In this document: positions 1-8,928 of the stretch, piece after piece
How the letters are laid out: every line of letters starts with the position of its first letter
Numbering within the stretch: position 1 is the stretch's first letter
From: an uncultured Gammaproteobacteria bacterium
GTDB taxonomy: Bacteria; Pseudomonadota; Gammaproteobacteria; Arenicellales; JAANXG01
Length of the DNA: 64,000 nucleotides
Direction of reading: 5' to 3'
NCBI GenBank assembly: GCA_947259175.1
Contig: CAMYKW010000009.1
Span: 62,001 to 126,000, forward strand
Made by a program: the position numbers and the translations under genes
Notes under the pieces: model-generated
Seen by the model: the letters and a program-made list of their open reading frames with translations, nothing else
Database searches by the model: none
What the model was told of the DNA's origin: nothing

Positions 1-930
1 CGCTGCGACGCATGCCGCATTGATATCCACCTTGAATTCCACACCGTTGAGTGCGTCCAACAATGTCCGTCTCCGAGTCGCATCCAAGCGCAGCAAGGGC
101 GGACGCACGGCCAACCAACCGGGATCATCGTTGAGGTCGCTGATCATCGTTTTCAGCGCCGGGATCATGGGATATGACTGGACGATATCACGAATCTCGG
201 TGATTCTTGTCTGCAGGGCATCTGCTTGTGCACTTTCCCATTGATCATACACCTTGCGTATACCCCCCGGATTCACGTTACCGGTTGCGGTAATGCAGCC
301 GGCGCCGCCGTGACGCAGCGTGGCGAGCAGAAACGCCTCGGATCCGGCGAAGGTTATGAAATCCGGGAAGTGTTGCAACACGGACAGAGTATTCGTCCAG
401 TCCCCCGAGCTATCCTTGATGCCGACAACCACTTCCGGATAAACGGAAATGAGCCGCTCTATCAGCTTCAGGGAAACCGGCACCTGGGAGACCGGCGGTA
501 TGTGGTACAAGTACACACGCAATCGTTGATCGCCCACGCGCTCGATCACCTCCGAGAACCCGGCGTACAGGCCGTCGTCCGATACCCCCTTGTAATAGAA
601 CGGCGGAAGCATCAGGACGCCCCCACAGCCGCGGCGGACTGCATGTGCGGTCAAGCGGACGGAATCCGTCAATGCGCACGTACCGGTACCCGGCATCAAC
701 TTGTTCGGCGGTACACCGCTTTCGACCAGCGCATCCAGTAATTCAATTTTTTCATCGACTGAAAGCGAGTTCGCCTCCCCGGTTGTGCCGAATATCGCCA
801 GCCCGTCAACACCTTGGTCGAGCAACCAGAGGCAGTGATCGATAAATGCCTTCAAATTTGGATTCAGGTCCCGATGAAATGGTGTCAACGCGGGTACTAA
901 TACACCTTTGAATTGCGCGTTCGTGGTCAT
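1..930 (-). CDS. Dihydrodipicolinate synthase (DapA)/N-acetylneuraminate lyase family aldolase, 3' end outside window
   Basis: Reading the minus strand from the ATG at 930 gives 310 codons with no stop before the window edge, so the last few residues are missing. The protein begins MTTNAQFKGVLVPALTPF, the usual start of this class I aldolase family. It has the GTTGEA substrate-carboxylate motif near residue 50, a YLYHIPP motif holding the relay Tyr, and VGIKDSSGD with the Schiff-base Lys. The family includes 4-hydroxy-tetrahydrodipicolinate synthase (lysine pathway), sialic acid lyase and sugar-acid aldolases. No lysine genes are adjacent and the sequence alone does not fix the substrate. The ribosome binding site is weak. 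Confidence 0.85.
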   Translation of the reverse strand, partial: MTTNAQFKGVLVPALTPFHRDLNPNLKAFIDHCLWLLDQGVDGLAIFGTTGEANSLSVDEKIELLDALVESGVPPNKLMPGTGTCALTDSVRLTAHAVRRGCGGVLMLPPFYYKGVSDDGLYAGFSEVIERVGDQRLRVYLYHIPPVSQVPVSLKLIERLISVYPEVVVGIKDSSGDWTNTLSVLQHFPDFITFAGSEAFLLATLRHGGAGCITATGNVNPGGIRKVYDQWESAQADALQTRITEIRDIVQSYPMIPALKTMISDLNDDPGWLAVRPPLLRLDATRRRTLLDALNGVEFKVDINAACVAA

Positions 931-1123
931 TTATTGCTGCTGAGCTATGGTTCGCGGGACGCGATAATGTAGCGGTTATTTGGACGATGTGCCAGACCGC
1001 GCAAACAGCTTGCGAGAATCGGAACGACACGCATTGCAACTTCGATCACAGCGTGCGCAGAGCGGGTTATAAGACCAATCGGCGGGGCATTCGAAGCTAC
1101 GATACCGATTGATTGGCGGCGGT

Positions 1124-2359
1124 TTAGTTCGAGTCCTCAATCAATGATTTGCCCGCAGACGTGTCCACAACGACTTCAGAGTGCAATGTTTGATGTATCG
1201 GACAGCGATCGGCGATCTCCAGAAGTCGTTTGCGTTGAGCGTCATCCAGTTCGCCTTCGATGTATATGCGGCGATCGATTCTATCGATTTTACCTTTTTT
1301 GGTTTCGCACTCACTGCAATCGCTGGCGTGAATCTTGCTATGCGAGAGCTCGACTTCCACGTGTTCGAGGGCAAGTTTTTTGTGCCTGGCGTACATGCGA
1401 AGCGTCATGGCGGTGCAGGCTCCCAGGGATGCCAGCAGCAGGTCGTATGGTGAGGGCCCGGAGTCGTCCCCACCAAAGGAAACGGGTTCATCGCCTCGCA
1501 GGTAATGGGGGCCGATGCTTATGTCTTGAGCGAACCCACTTTGGTCGGCCTCGGAAATGAAAACAGTTCTCGGTTTGCGGTCTTCTGCCGTTTCGCCCGT
1601 CGCCGTTGGCAGGTACGGATGCACCCAGGCGCTCACTAACGATGCGGCGTATTCCGCATCTTGCTCGCGGCTTAGCAGGTGGTTGGCGCCATACAGAGAT
1701 ATAAAACTTTTCGGATGCAGCGCGGACTCGTATATCGTGCGGGCATGGCCGATATCGACCGTCTCATCCTGCGGGCTGTGCAGAATGAGCAGTGCGCGAT
1801 TCAGTCCGCGAATTCGCTCCGCTATCGGATGCGCGGTAAGGTCATCCAGGAACTGCCTGCGAATCAGAAACTGCCGCCCGCCGAGTGTGACCGTCTGTTC
1901 ACCGTGTTTGATCACTTCATCAATATTCTCGGCAAACAGGTGCCGAACGTGGTCCGGCTCACTCGGGGCCCCAATGGTTACCACCGCTTTCGCTTCGGGA
2001 ATATCGGCCGCTGCGCTCAGTACCGCCGCTCCCCCCAAGCTGTGTCCTATGAGAAGCGCCGGAGCACGCGCCGATTGGCGCAGGTAAGCAGCCGCGCGCA
2101 CCAGATCCAGGACATTAGAGCTGAAGTTCGTGTTCGCGAACTCACCCTCGCTTCCCCCAAGGCCGGTAAAGTCAAATCGGAGCACGGCGATATCTTTCTG
2201 CGCCAGCGCCCGGGAAATCCGTGTGGCGGCGACTGACTCCTTGGCGCAGGTAAAGCAATGTGCGAACAACGCGTAGGCAACCGGAGCGCCGGGGGGGGAA
2301 TCCAGTCGGGCGTCCAGCATTCCGCTGGTACCTGGAAAACTTATCCGTTGTGTTGGCAT
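1124..2359 (-). CDS. Bifunctional alpha/beta hydrolase-OsmC family protein
   Basis: 411 residues with two domains. Residues 1 to about 250 form an alpha/beta hydrolase, with an HCFTCAKES oxyanion region, nucleophile Ser107 in GHSLGG, and late Asp and His candidates in PQDETVD and GANHLLS. From about residue 260 follows an OsmC/Ohr-type domain with its two redox cysteines, in LGACTAMTLRMYA and in CPIHQT near residue 386. OsmC domains reduce organic hydroperoxides. The fusion is a known architecture, but the hydrolase substrate is unknown. It stands alone between the DapA-like gene and a short mobile element. Confidence 0.9.
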   Translation of the reverse strand: MPTQRISFPGTSGMLDARLDSPPGAPVAYALFAHCFTCAKESVAATRISRALAQKDIAVLRFDFTGLGGSEGEFANTNFSSNVLDLVRAAAYLRQSARAPALLIGHSLGGAAVLSAAADIPEAKAVVTIGAPSEPDHVRHLFAENIDEVIKHGEQTVTLGGRQFLIRRQFLDDLTAHPIAERIRGLNRALLILHSPQDETVDIGHARTIYESALHPKSFISLYGANHLLSREQDAEYAASLVSAWVHPYLPTATGETAEDRKPRTVFISEADQSGFAQDISIGPHYLRGDEPVSFGGDDSGPSPYDLLLASLGACTAMTLRMYARHKKLALEHVEVELSHSKIHASDCSECETKKGKIDRIDRRIYIEGELDDAQRKRLLEIADRCPIHQTLHSEVVVDTSAGKSLIEDSN

Positions 2360-2409
2360 AAAACCTCTTTTGCATCCTCGTGTGAGATCGACGTCACGTT
2401 AACAGCTAA

Positions 2410-2535
2410 GGTAGCTCTGAATAATTCATCCATGAATTCTCAGAGCACGAAAAACGAAAAATACGATTTTCGTTTTTCTCCATAGATCAACCACATAGGT
2501 GATTCGGCGGAACCTCTGCATTAATCAGAGGTTCC
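2410..2535. mobile_element. MITE-like element A (126 bp, IS5-type ends)
   Basis: The ends are inverted repeats: left GGTAGCTCTGAAT, right (reverse complement) GGAACCTCTGATT. It is flanked by direct CTAA repeats at 2406-2409 and 2536-2539, which fit the YTAR target duplication of IS5-family transposases. Inside are a hairpin AAAAACGAAAA/ATTTTCGTTTTT and a terminal hairpin GGAACCTCTG/CAGAGGTTCC. It has no coding capacity. A second copy lies at 37235-37379 with the same left arm, inner hairpin and right hairpin. IS5 mobilisation is an inference from the target site. Confidence 0.75.
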
Positions 2536-2775
2536 CTAACTTTTGTCGCGCCAATTATACGCGAGGTCTTCAGCACAACCGTTGAGTCAGGCAATTTGAG
2601 ACGGAGCGATGTTATACTCTGCCCGCCGACACGTAAGAAACTCAAACCGCCAAGCTTGTGTCTCAAGTCTACGAACCATAGCGCGTATTGTCAGAAGAGT
2701 GATGGCGTGAATCCGCGGATCACAACGAAGATTCAGACTCAGTTACCGTCGACAGACGCAGTCCTGGCGACGCGC

Positions 2776-3717
2776 ATGTGTGCTCATGGACACCGTGATT
2801 ACTTGCGTCCAGTCGGTGTGCTTGTCGCGGCTATGGCGCTGGTTGTGTCGGCTGCCGGTTGTTCTGTAAAACGCTACGCCGTGGATACGGTTGGCGATAT
2901 GCTGGCCTATGGGGATTCAGTATACGAGCAAGACGATGACCTTGTCCTGGTGGGAGACGCACTGCCGTTCAGTTTAAAGCTGGTAGAAAGCTTGTTATCG
3001 CAATCCCCGCAGCATTACGGTTTGTTGCTGACCGCCGGCCGAGGGTTCGTTCTATACTCCTATGCTTATGTGCAGTTCGAGGCGGATCGAGTCGCTACGA
3101 ATAATCTCGACCGGGCGTTGGAACTCCGTCATCGCGCGCGAAGGTTGTATCTTCGCGCCCTGGATTACGCATTGCGTGGATTGGAGTTGACATATCCGGG
3201 GCTCGCGTCGCGACTCGCGGAAAATCCGCAACAGGCGCTGCGTATGATTTCATCGGAGGACGCGGAACGAGCCGTACCGATGCTCTATTGGTCGGCGGCC
3301 GCATTGGGATTGGCGATCTCGGTGTCACGGCACGACGCTGCATTATTGGCCCGATTGCCGGAGGTCGATGCCCTGGTCGCCCGTGCGCTGGAATTGGACG
3401 AGAGGTGGAATGCGGGTACGCTGCACGAGTTCAAAGTCACTTTAGCGGCGGCCGGCCGGTTGCAAGCCGATCCCGGCGAGATACGGCGTCACTACGAACG
3501 GGCGCTGGAACTCTCCGAAGGTAAGCGTGCCAGCTTATACGTAGCCTATGCCGAGGCGGCGTCAATACCGCGCCAAGATCGCAAGGAATTTCGCGAGTTG
3601 CTGGATAAGGCTCTAGCTGTCAATATTGACGAACAACCCCAAAATCGGCTTATCAACGCACTCGCGCAACGGCGAGCGCAATGGCTGGAAGGCCGAATCG
3701 ACGAGCTATTCCTATAA
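2776..3717 (+). CDS. TRAP transporter TatT-component-like lipoprotein
   Basis: 313 residues from the ATG at 2776, chosen because a lipoprotein signal follows directly: basic start, hydrophobic stretch MALVVSAAGC, lipidated Cys and then SVKRYA. The open frame extends further upstream but without a credible signal. The mature part is helical and TPR-like, with repeated ALEL segments, and matches the TatT component family found with TRAP transporters. TatT proteins are thought to hold ligand or the binding protein at the membrane. The next two genes, DctP and DctQM, follow at 19 and about 100 bp, so this is a three-gene transport operon. Confidence 0.8.
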   Translation: MCAHGHRDYLRPVGVLVAAMALVVSAAGCSVKRYAVDTVGDMLAYGDSVYEQDDDLVLVGDALPFSLKLVESLLSQSPQHYGLLLTAGRGFVLYSYAYVQFEADRVATNNLDRALELRHRARRLYLRALDYALRGLELTYPGLASRLAENPQQALRMISSEDAERAVPMLYWSAAALGLAISVSRHDAALLARLPEVDALVARALELDERWNAGTLHEFKVTLAAAGRLQADPGEIRRHYERALELSEGKRASLYVAYAEAASIPRQDRKEFRELLDKALAVNIDEQPQNRLINALAQRRAQWLEGRIDELFL

Positions 3718-3736
3718 CTGATTATCGGCGCCGGAT

Positions 3737-4783
3737 ATGTCAGATACGCTAAGACAGATTGCGTTACGGACATCAGTGTTGTTCATGATTGTGCTGATCT
3801 GCGGTTTGGCGCCGGCACCCGCGTCCGCCAGAGTCATAATCAAGCTGGGCACCGTCGCCCCGGAGGGTTCGGCGTGGCACGATGCGCTGCTGCGACTGCG
3901 ACAGCAATGGAGCGAAGAATCCGACGGCACCGTGGAGTTACGGATTTACGCGGGTGGTGTTCTCGGTGGTGAGACCGAAATGGTGCGTAAGATGCAGCGC
4001 CGCGGCCTGGACGCGGTCGCCATCTCCGGTGCAGGTCTGCCGCAAATAGACTCCAGTATTGATTGCCTGAATATGCCTTTGCTTTTCGAGTCGTATGAAG
4101 AGCTGGACTACGTGCGATCCGCCATCGAAGGCGATCTCGAAAAACAACTCATAGACCGAAGGGTAAAAATTCTGAACTGGGCGGAAGCCGGCTGGGTATA
4201 CTTTTTCGCCAAGCAGCCGGTAAAAACGCTGGATGATCTCAAGACTTTACGATTGTGGACTGCGGCCGGTCATCCCGAGTCGGAGCGGCTGTTCAAGCAA
4301 TTTGGATTTCGTGTCGTACCACTTGCCGAGACGGACATGCTCACCGCGTTGCGCACCGGTTTGATCGAAGCCATCGACGTACCTCCTTTGTTTGCGCTGT
4401 TGGATAGAAGCTATCAGACGGCAACATATATGACTGATCTGCAATGGGCGCCTTTGAATGCGGCGACGGTTATCCATATCGGCGCCTGGGAACGAATTCC
4501 GGAGAAGTTTCATGCGCCCTTGATTGCTGCGGCGCAGAGTATCGGTAAACGCTTGCGCGAGCAGATCCGGAAATCGGAGCAGGAGGCGATTAGTGAGATG
4601 CAGACACGCGGGCTGCAAATCGTTACACTGGATCGCGACACCGTCGAGTCGTGGCATCGGGGAGTTAAAGATGTCTACCCATTATTACAGTGTGCCACGA
4701 AGCATCCGGAACTGTTCGCCAAGATCATGGGACTGCACAAGACGTACCTGAGCTCAAGCCGGACGCAACAAAACGGCCAATAG
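3737..4783 (+). CDS. TRAP transporter periplasmic substrate-binding protein (DctP family)
   Basis: 348 residues. An N-terminal signal peptide ending near APASARV is followed by IKLGTVAPEGSAWH, the typical DctP start. Later come GGETEMVRKMQ, a KILNWAEAGWVYFF segment and LRLWTAAGHPESERLFKQFG, where DctP proteins place the substrate-carboxylate Arg. It binds a small solute, usually an organic acid, in the periplasm and delivers it to the fused DctQM membrane protein encoded next. The ligand cannot be told from the sequence. GMALL-type C-terminal features are absent but the length is normal. Confidence 0.88.
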   Translation: MSDTLRQIALRTSVLFMIVLICGLAPAPASARVIIKLGTVAPEGSAWHDALLRLRQQWSEESDGTVELRIYAGGVLGGETEMVRKMQRRGLDAVAISGAGLPQIDSSIDCLNMPLLFESYEELDYVRSAIEGDLEKQLIDRRVKILNWAEAGWVYFFAKQPVKTLDDLKTLRLWTAAGHPESERLFKQFGFRVVPLAETDMLTALRTGLIEAIDVPPLFALLDRSYQTATYMTDLQWAPLNAATVIHIGAWERIPEKFHAPLIAAAQSIGKRLREQIRKSEQEAISEMQTRGLQIVTLDRDTVESWHRGVKDVYPLLQCATKHPELFAKIMGLHKTYLSSSRTQQNGQ

Positions 4784-4885
4784 AGAAAATGCGCAACCGG
4801 CAATACGGTTGCCCAGGAACAGGAACTCGGGAATCCAACCATCGTGTCAGTCATCTACGTCACCGCCTGAAAGAGCGTCGTTTGG

Positions 4886-6712
4886 GTGACGCTCAGTAGC
4901 AACATGTGGATAAAGTTGACAGCGGTGCTGCATCGCGCGGAAGACATGATTGCGGTGGCTGTTTTGACGCTGATGTCGCTGTTGCCTCTGGCCGAGTTCG
5001 GCGCGCGAGAGCTGGGGAGCGGCGGCGTTCCGGGTTCCATTGCTCTAGTCCAGCACTTGACGCTGTGCATCACCTTTCTCGGCGCCGCATTGGCGGCGCG
5101 GTCCGACCGCTTGCTTGCATTGTCCACCGGCGAGTTTCTGCCGCCGACCTGGCGGCGGCGGGCGCGGATAATCACATCGATCCTGGGTGTCGGGGTTACC
5201 GGTTGTCTGTTGTGGGCGAGCGTCCAGCTGGTGGCCGTCGATTATCAGTACTCGGGCAACGTGTCCTGGGGAATACCGGTATGGGTTTTTTCTCTGGTCA
5301 TGCCCCTGGGTTTCGCCGTAATTGTCGGACGTTTAATCTGGCATGCGGCGGCGGATATACGCGGTCGCATAATTGCCGCTGGTGGCTTAATTGCACCGCT
5401 GGCGCTAGCCGTTCTGGTCGCCGCGCCGGAACCCGCTTTGATGTGGGGCATTGGTTTGGTGCTGGTAGTCGGCATGGCGCTGGGTTTGCCAATCTTCGCC
5501 GTCATCGGCGGTGCGGCGTTGTTGTTGTTCTGGTACGACGGTACGCCGATTTCAGCGGTACCGGGGGAGACCTATCGGTTGAGCACAGAAGCTATGCTGC
5601 CGGCCATTCCGCTGTTTACCGTCGCGGGTTATATACTGGCGGAGGGCGGGTCCAGCAAACGGCTGCTGCGGTTCTTTTCGGCGCTGATTGGTTGGATGCC
5701 GGGCGGTCTCGCTGTGGTCACGACGCTGGTATTGGCATTCTTTACACCCCTGACCGGCGCGTCGGGTATAACCATCCTGGCAATGGGCGGGGTATTGCTG
5801 CCGATGCTCGTCAAAGCGCGTTACCAGGAAAAACAATCGCTCGGGCTGGTGACGGTCTCCGGTTCCATCGGCGTTCTGTTGCCGCCCAGCCTGCCGGTGA
5901 TCCTGTACGCCTACTATGCAGAGCTTGATTTGGAGCGCTTGTTTGTCGCTGGCTTGCTACCGGGAATTCTGCTGATTCTGGTGGTCGCCGGCTGGGGCGC
6001 TTGGTGCGGCTGGAAAGGAAACGCAACGCGTACGCCATTCAACTTGCGCGAGCTGTATGCAGCAGCTTGGCAGGCGAAATGGGAGATCGTGTTACCGATG
6101 GTCATCCTGGTCGGTATTTTCGGGGGATTCGCGACGCTGGTGGAGGCTGCTGCATTGACCGTGTTGTATGCGGTTCTGATCGCATGTGTCGTGCAGCGGG
6201 AAGTCAGCCTCAGTCGGGATATCGTTCGTGTGATGGTGGAAAGCGCGACCATGGTCGGCGGATTCATGATCATCCTGGGCGTTGCGCTGGGATTCACCAA
6301 CTATCTCGTGATCGCTCAGGTTCCCATGCATGCCCTGTCGTGGGTCCAGCAATTCATTGAGTCGCCGTATTTGTTCCTGCTCGCAGTCAACATCGTATTA
6401 ATTATTGCCGGTGCTTTTATGGATATCTATTCGGCGATAATCGTAATTGTTCCCCTGATCGTGCCCATGGCGGCGGCATATGCAGTGGATCCCCTGCATT
6501 TGGGGATAATCTTCCTGGCCAATTTGCAGTTGGGTTATCTGACGCCCCCGGTGGGGGTGAATCTGTTTCTGTCGGCGTATCGTTTCAAGATGCCATTGGT
6601 GCAAATATATCGTTCCACCCTGCCTTACTTCCTCATCTTGCTGATGACGGCGCTGCTGATCACTTACGTACCGGCGCTCAGTCTTTGGCTGCCGGCTTTG
6701 TTGCTGGACTAG
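4886..6712 (+). CDS. TRAP transporter fused permease, DctQ-DctM
   Basis: 608 residues. The first ~165 residues hold four hydrophobic helices of the small DctQ subunit. The rest is the large DctM subunit with about twelve helices, including the conserved PLFTVAGYILAEGGSS segment, a TGASGITILAMGG loop, GVLLPPSLPVILYA and YLTPPVGVNLFLSAYRF. It imports the solute bound by the preceding DctP using an ion gradient. The start may be GTG 4886 or ATG 4904, and neither has a strong ribosome site. The TAG stop lies in the CTAG that borders mobile element C. Confidence 0.9.
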   Translation: MTLSSNMWIKLTAVLHRAEDMIAVAVLTLMSLLPLAEFGARELGSGGVPGSIALVQHLTLCITFLGAALAARSDRLLALSTGEFLPPTWRRRARIITSILGVGVTGCLLWASVQLVAVDYQYSGNVSWGIPVWVFSLVMPLGFAVIVGRLIWHAAADIRGRIIAAGGLIAPLALAVLVAAPEPALMWGIGLVLVVGMALGLPIFAVIGGAALLLFWYDGTPISAVPGETYRLSTEAMLPAIPLFTVAGYILAEGGSSKRLLRFFSALIGWMPGGLAVVTTLVLAFFTPLTGASGITILAMGGVLLPMLVKARYQEKQSLGLVTVSGSIGVLLPPSLPVILYAYYAELDLERLFVAGLLPGILLILVVAGWGAWCGWKGNATRTPFNLRELYAAAWQAKWEIVLPMVILVGIFGGFATLVEAAALTVLYAVLIACVVQREVSLSRDIVRVMVESATMVGGFMIILGVALGFTNYLVIAQVPMHALSWVQQFIESPYLFLLAVNIVLIIAGAFMDIYSAIIVIVPLIVPMAAAYAVDPLHLGIIFLANLQLGYLTPPVGVNLFLSAYRFKMPLVQIYRSTLPYFLILLMTALLITYVPALSLWLPALLLD

Positions 6713-6899
6713 CCCGGATTTCTCACCAGGATCCCGGATGCTGGCGCAGGTGTGCGAGGACCAGCCAGGGCCGGGATAGTCCAGCTACTATTCTTGGCAA
6801 GCTATGTTCGAATTTACGATGTGTCTTCGTAGAATTATCGTATGAGTCTTTTCGGTGCTTGACAAGAATAGTGGCTGGGCGCCTGGTGAGAAATGCGGG
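6713..6899. mobile_element. MITE-like element C (187 bp, CTAG-flanked)
   Basis: The 18-bp terminal inverted repeats are CCCGGATTTCTCACCAGG on the left and CCTGGTGAGAAATGCGGG on the right, with one mismatch. It is flanked by CTAG (6709-6712) and CTTG (6900-6903), a possible decayed target duplication. No ORF of its own is convincing. Internal blocks such as GATAGTCCAGCTACTATTC and AGAATAGTGGCTGGGCG recur with few changes in element D at 26873-27138. The left flank contains the stop codon of the TRAP permease gene. Confidence 0.7.
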
Positions 6900-6974
6900 C
6901 TTGCCCGGTAGATTCCGCTAACGCCACCGAACACCGGTATCGAAAGCGTTGCGATCAATCGCAATGCGCGCTCG

Positions 6975-7400
6975 TCAGTCGCGGAGCGTGGTGAGAAATT
7001 CTATAAGATCGCCCCGCTCATTCGCGTCCGCGATGCCGATCAGGGTCTTTGTGGTGCCGGGCAGAAACTTGTCCGGGTCGGTCAGAAAGTCGTCCAATTC
7101 CTGCTGCGTCCACACGCCTTCGGCCTCGGCGAGCGCTTGCGAATAGCCGTACCATTTGAAACGAGCCTTATCTGCGCCGACGATACCCCACAGGGTGGGG
7201 GCGACACGGAGTGGCCCGTCTTTCTCCAGGCTGTGACACACGACGCAACCGCGCGCCGGACCATCGTGACCTTGAGGTTCGGCCGCGTACCGGTATTGGC
7301 CCTCGGCGCGCACGCTGCGCGATGGGGTGTCTGTTGAGCAACTCCATAACAAGCCCAACGCAACAGGCAATACCAACGCAGCGAGTATATTCTTGTTCAT
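6975..7400 (-). CDS. Small class I-like c-type cytochrome lacking a Met ligand, probable lipoprotein
   Basis: 141 residues with a hydrophobic start and a lipobox-like LLWSC (Cys21), so it is probably anchored on the periplasmic side. One haem site, CVVCH, lies at residues 52-56. The rest follows the small cytochrome c fold: PTLWGIVG, FKWYGYSQAL and ERGDLIEFL. In mitochondrial-type cytochromes the Met ligand sits in PGTKM. Here the segment is FLPGTTKTLIGI, which puts Lys at the Met position, and the protein has no Met after residue 1. It is the last gene on the strand after hypB and the HupE-like gene, so a link to the hydrogenase is likely but not shown. Confidence 0.85.
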   Translation of the reverse strand: MNKNILAALVLPVALGLLWSCSTDTPSRSVRAEGQYRYAAEPQGHDGPARGCVVCHSLEKDGPLRVAPTLWGIVGADKARFKWYGYSQALAEAEGVWTQQELDDFLTDPDKFLPGTTKTLIGIADANERGDLIEFLTTLRD

Positions 7401-7466
7401 CGATCTAGCTCCCGCACTTCGAAAAATATTTGCTTGGCCGGTAACCGGCGTTTCGGCTGTTGAACG

Positions 7467-7718
7467 TCAGCGTCGCCGTCCCAGCAACCAGTCGAGAAAC
7501 GCGGCGCCGCGATCCGAGCGGCCGTAAACGTACCTCGCCACAAGCACTACAACCAGGCCAACAGCGATGATCGGCAGCAGATGGGGCACGGCCCAGAACA
7601 TGTGTTCGCGTCCCGCGATCAGCCCGTCGCTGATCGTGTGTTCCGGATGAGCAAACGCGGATGCACTCAGCGCCGAGATGATCGAGCTCGTCGCGATGGT
7701 TTGAATAAGCGTTGTCAT
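7467..7718 (-). CDS. Small His-containing membrane protein resembling the N-terminus of HupE/UreJ
   Basis: 83 residues. A probable signal peptide ending near SAFA exposes a mature start AHPEHTISDGLIAGREHMF, followed by one hydrophobic helix (PHLLPIIAVGLVVVLVARYV) and a basic tail GRRR. The His pattern and the DGLIAG..H...PHLL..IAVGL run resemble the first part of HupE/UreJ nickel permeases, which are several times longer. It lies between hypB and the cytochrome gene. A role in nickel handling is an inference; it may instead be an unrelated small membrane protein. A good ribosome site (GGAGTCAGT) precedes the ATG. Confidence 0.65.
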   Translation of the reverse strand: MTTLIQTIATSSIISALSASAFAHPEHTISDGLIAGREHMFWAVPHLLPIIAVGLVVVLVARYVYGRSDRGAAFLDWLLGRRR

Positions 7719-7775
7719 TACTGACTCCTTCGTAAGTGTTTTGCGTCGATAATCAGGTGCGGACGATCACGGGCT

Positions 7776-8585
7776 TTATCCGTCGACCGCCGCGCGTGCC
7801 GCCCGCGCAGTCGCGCGGCCGGAGTCCAACCAGGCCCACCAAGCGTCGCAGCCCGCGCCGCTCAGGGCGGAGAGCCGCAGAATTTCAATCCCCGGGTTCA
7901 CACGTTTTGCGAAATCGATACAGCGATCCGGGTCAAAAGTCAGATGCGGCAGCAGGTCAATTTTATTGAGCAACAGCAGATCCGCAACGGCGAACATGTC
8001 GGGATATTTGAGCGGCTTGTCCTCGCCCTCGGTGACCGACATCACTACAACTTTGCGTGCCTCACCGAGATCAAACGCGGCGGGGCACACCAGGTTGCCA
8101 ACGTTCTCGATGAACAGCACGCCGTTATCCTCGATGGAAAGTTGCTCCAGAGCGTGTCCGACCATATGGGCGTCCAAATGACAGCCCTTCCCGGTATTGA
8201 TCTGAATCCCCGGGACTCCGGCGGACCGAATTCGCTCGGCGTCTTGGCTGGTTTGTTGGTCACCCTCGATCACGGCGACGGGAAAGCTTGTTTTGAGCGC
8301 GTGTATGGTATTCACCAACAGCGTCGTTTTTCCGGAACCGGGACTCGACATGAGATTGACCGCAAACATGCCCCGGCGTGAGAAAAATCGGCGATTCGCA
8401 TCGGCATACTCGTTGTTCTTGCGCAACAGATCCTGCTCGACCTGCAACAACCGGGTTTCGGTGTCGTGGCTGTGCGTGTGGTGATGCCCATGGGAGTGTT
8501 GATGGTGCTGCGTGTGGGCTTGGGAGCTGGACTCAGGACCGGTGATTTTCACCTCGTCGGTGCCGCATCCACAGGTACTACACAT
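7776..8585 (-). CDS. hypB: Hydrogenase nickel-insertion GTPase HypB
   Basis: 269 residues from the ATG at 8585, which shares one base with the hypA stop (TAATG). The N-terminus MCSTCGCG is the high-affinity metal site of HypB. A His-rich stretch ([18 protein letters not shown]) for nickel storage follows, then a P-loop GSGKTT, a switch region VIEGDQQT, the [10 protein letters not shown] metal-site segment and the guanine motif LLNKIDLL. HypB works with HypA to deliver nickel to the hydrogenase large-subunit precursor. The open frame extends upstream through hypA, but this start is set by MCSTCGCG and the coupling. Confidence 0.96.
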   Translation of the reverse strand: MCSTCGCGTDEVKITGPESSSQAHTQHHQHSHGHHHTHSHDTETRLLQVEQDLLRKNNEYADANRRFFSRRGMFAVNLMSSPGSGKTTLLVNTIHALKTSFPVAVIEGDQQTSQDAERIRSAGVPGIQINTGKGCHLDAHMVGHALEQLSIEDNGVLFIENVGNLVCPAAFDLGEARKVVVMSVTEGEDKPLKYPDMFAVADLLLLNKIDLLPHLTFDPDRCIDFAKRVNPGIEILRLSALSGAGCDAWWAWLDSGRATARAARAAVDG

Positions 8586-8926
8586 TACGCCACCTCCAAT
8601 TCTTTGATCTTCATCTCGCTCCCGGATCGAGTTTGCATTTCGAACCTGGAGCAGTCCGGACAGGGGTCGCCATGGCGCTCGACTTCGACCAGGTGTGAAC
8701 AGTTCCAGCACCAGGCTCGACCAGGAACCCTGACAATCTCGAGCGTCGCACCCTCGGCAACGGTGCCCCGGCTGACGCTGTCAAAACAGAATTCTAACGC
8801 TTCGGGTTCGACGCATGAAAGCGCTCCAATTTCCAGTCGCACAATGTTGACGTATTGAAATCCGTTGACGGCCGCCTGTTCCTGGATAATCTCCAGCATG
8901 CTCTGACTGAGACTCATCTCGTGCAT
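8585..8926 (-). CDS. hypA: Hydrogenase nickel-delivery metallochaperone HypA
   Basis: 113 residues. It begins [14 protein letters not shown]; His2 is the nickel ligand of the family. The zinc site consists of two CxxC pairs, CWNC and CPDC, about 15 residues apart. It receives nickel from or with HypB and passes it to the large subunit. It starts 3 bp after hupK ends and its stop overlaps the hypB start, indicating translational coupling in the hydrogenase operon. Confidence 0.95.
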   Translation of the reverse strand: MHEMSLSQSMLEIIQEQAAVNGFQYVNIVRLEIGALSCVEPEALEFCFDSVSRGTVAEGATLEIVRVPGRAWCWNCSHLVEVERHGDPCPDCSRFEMQTRSGSEMKIKELEVA

Positions 8927-8928
8927 GA

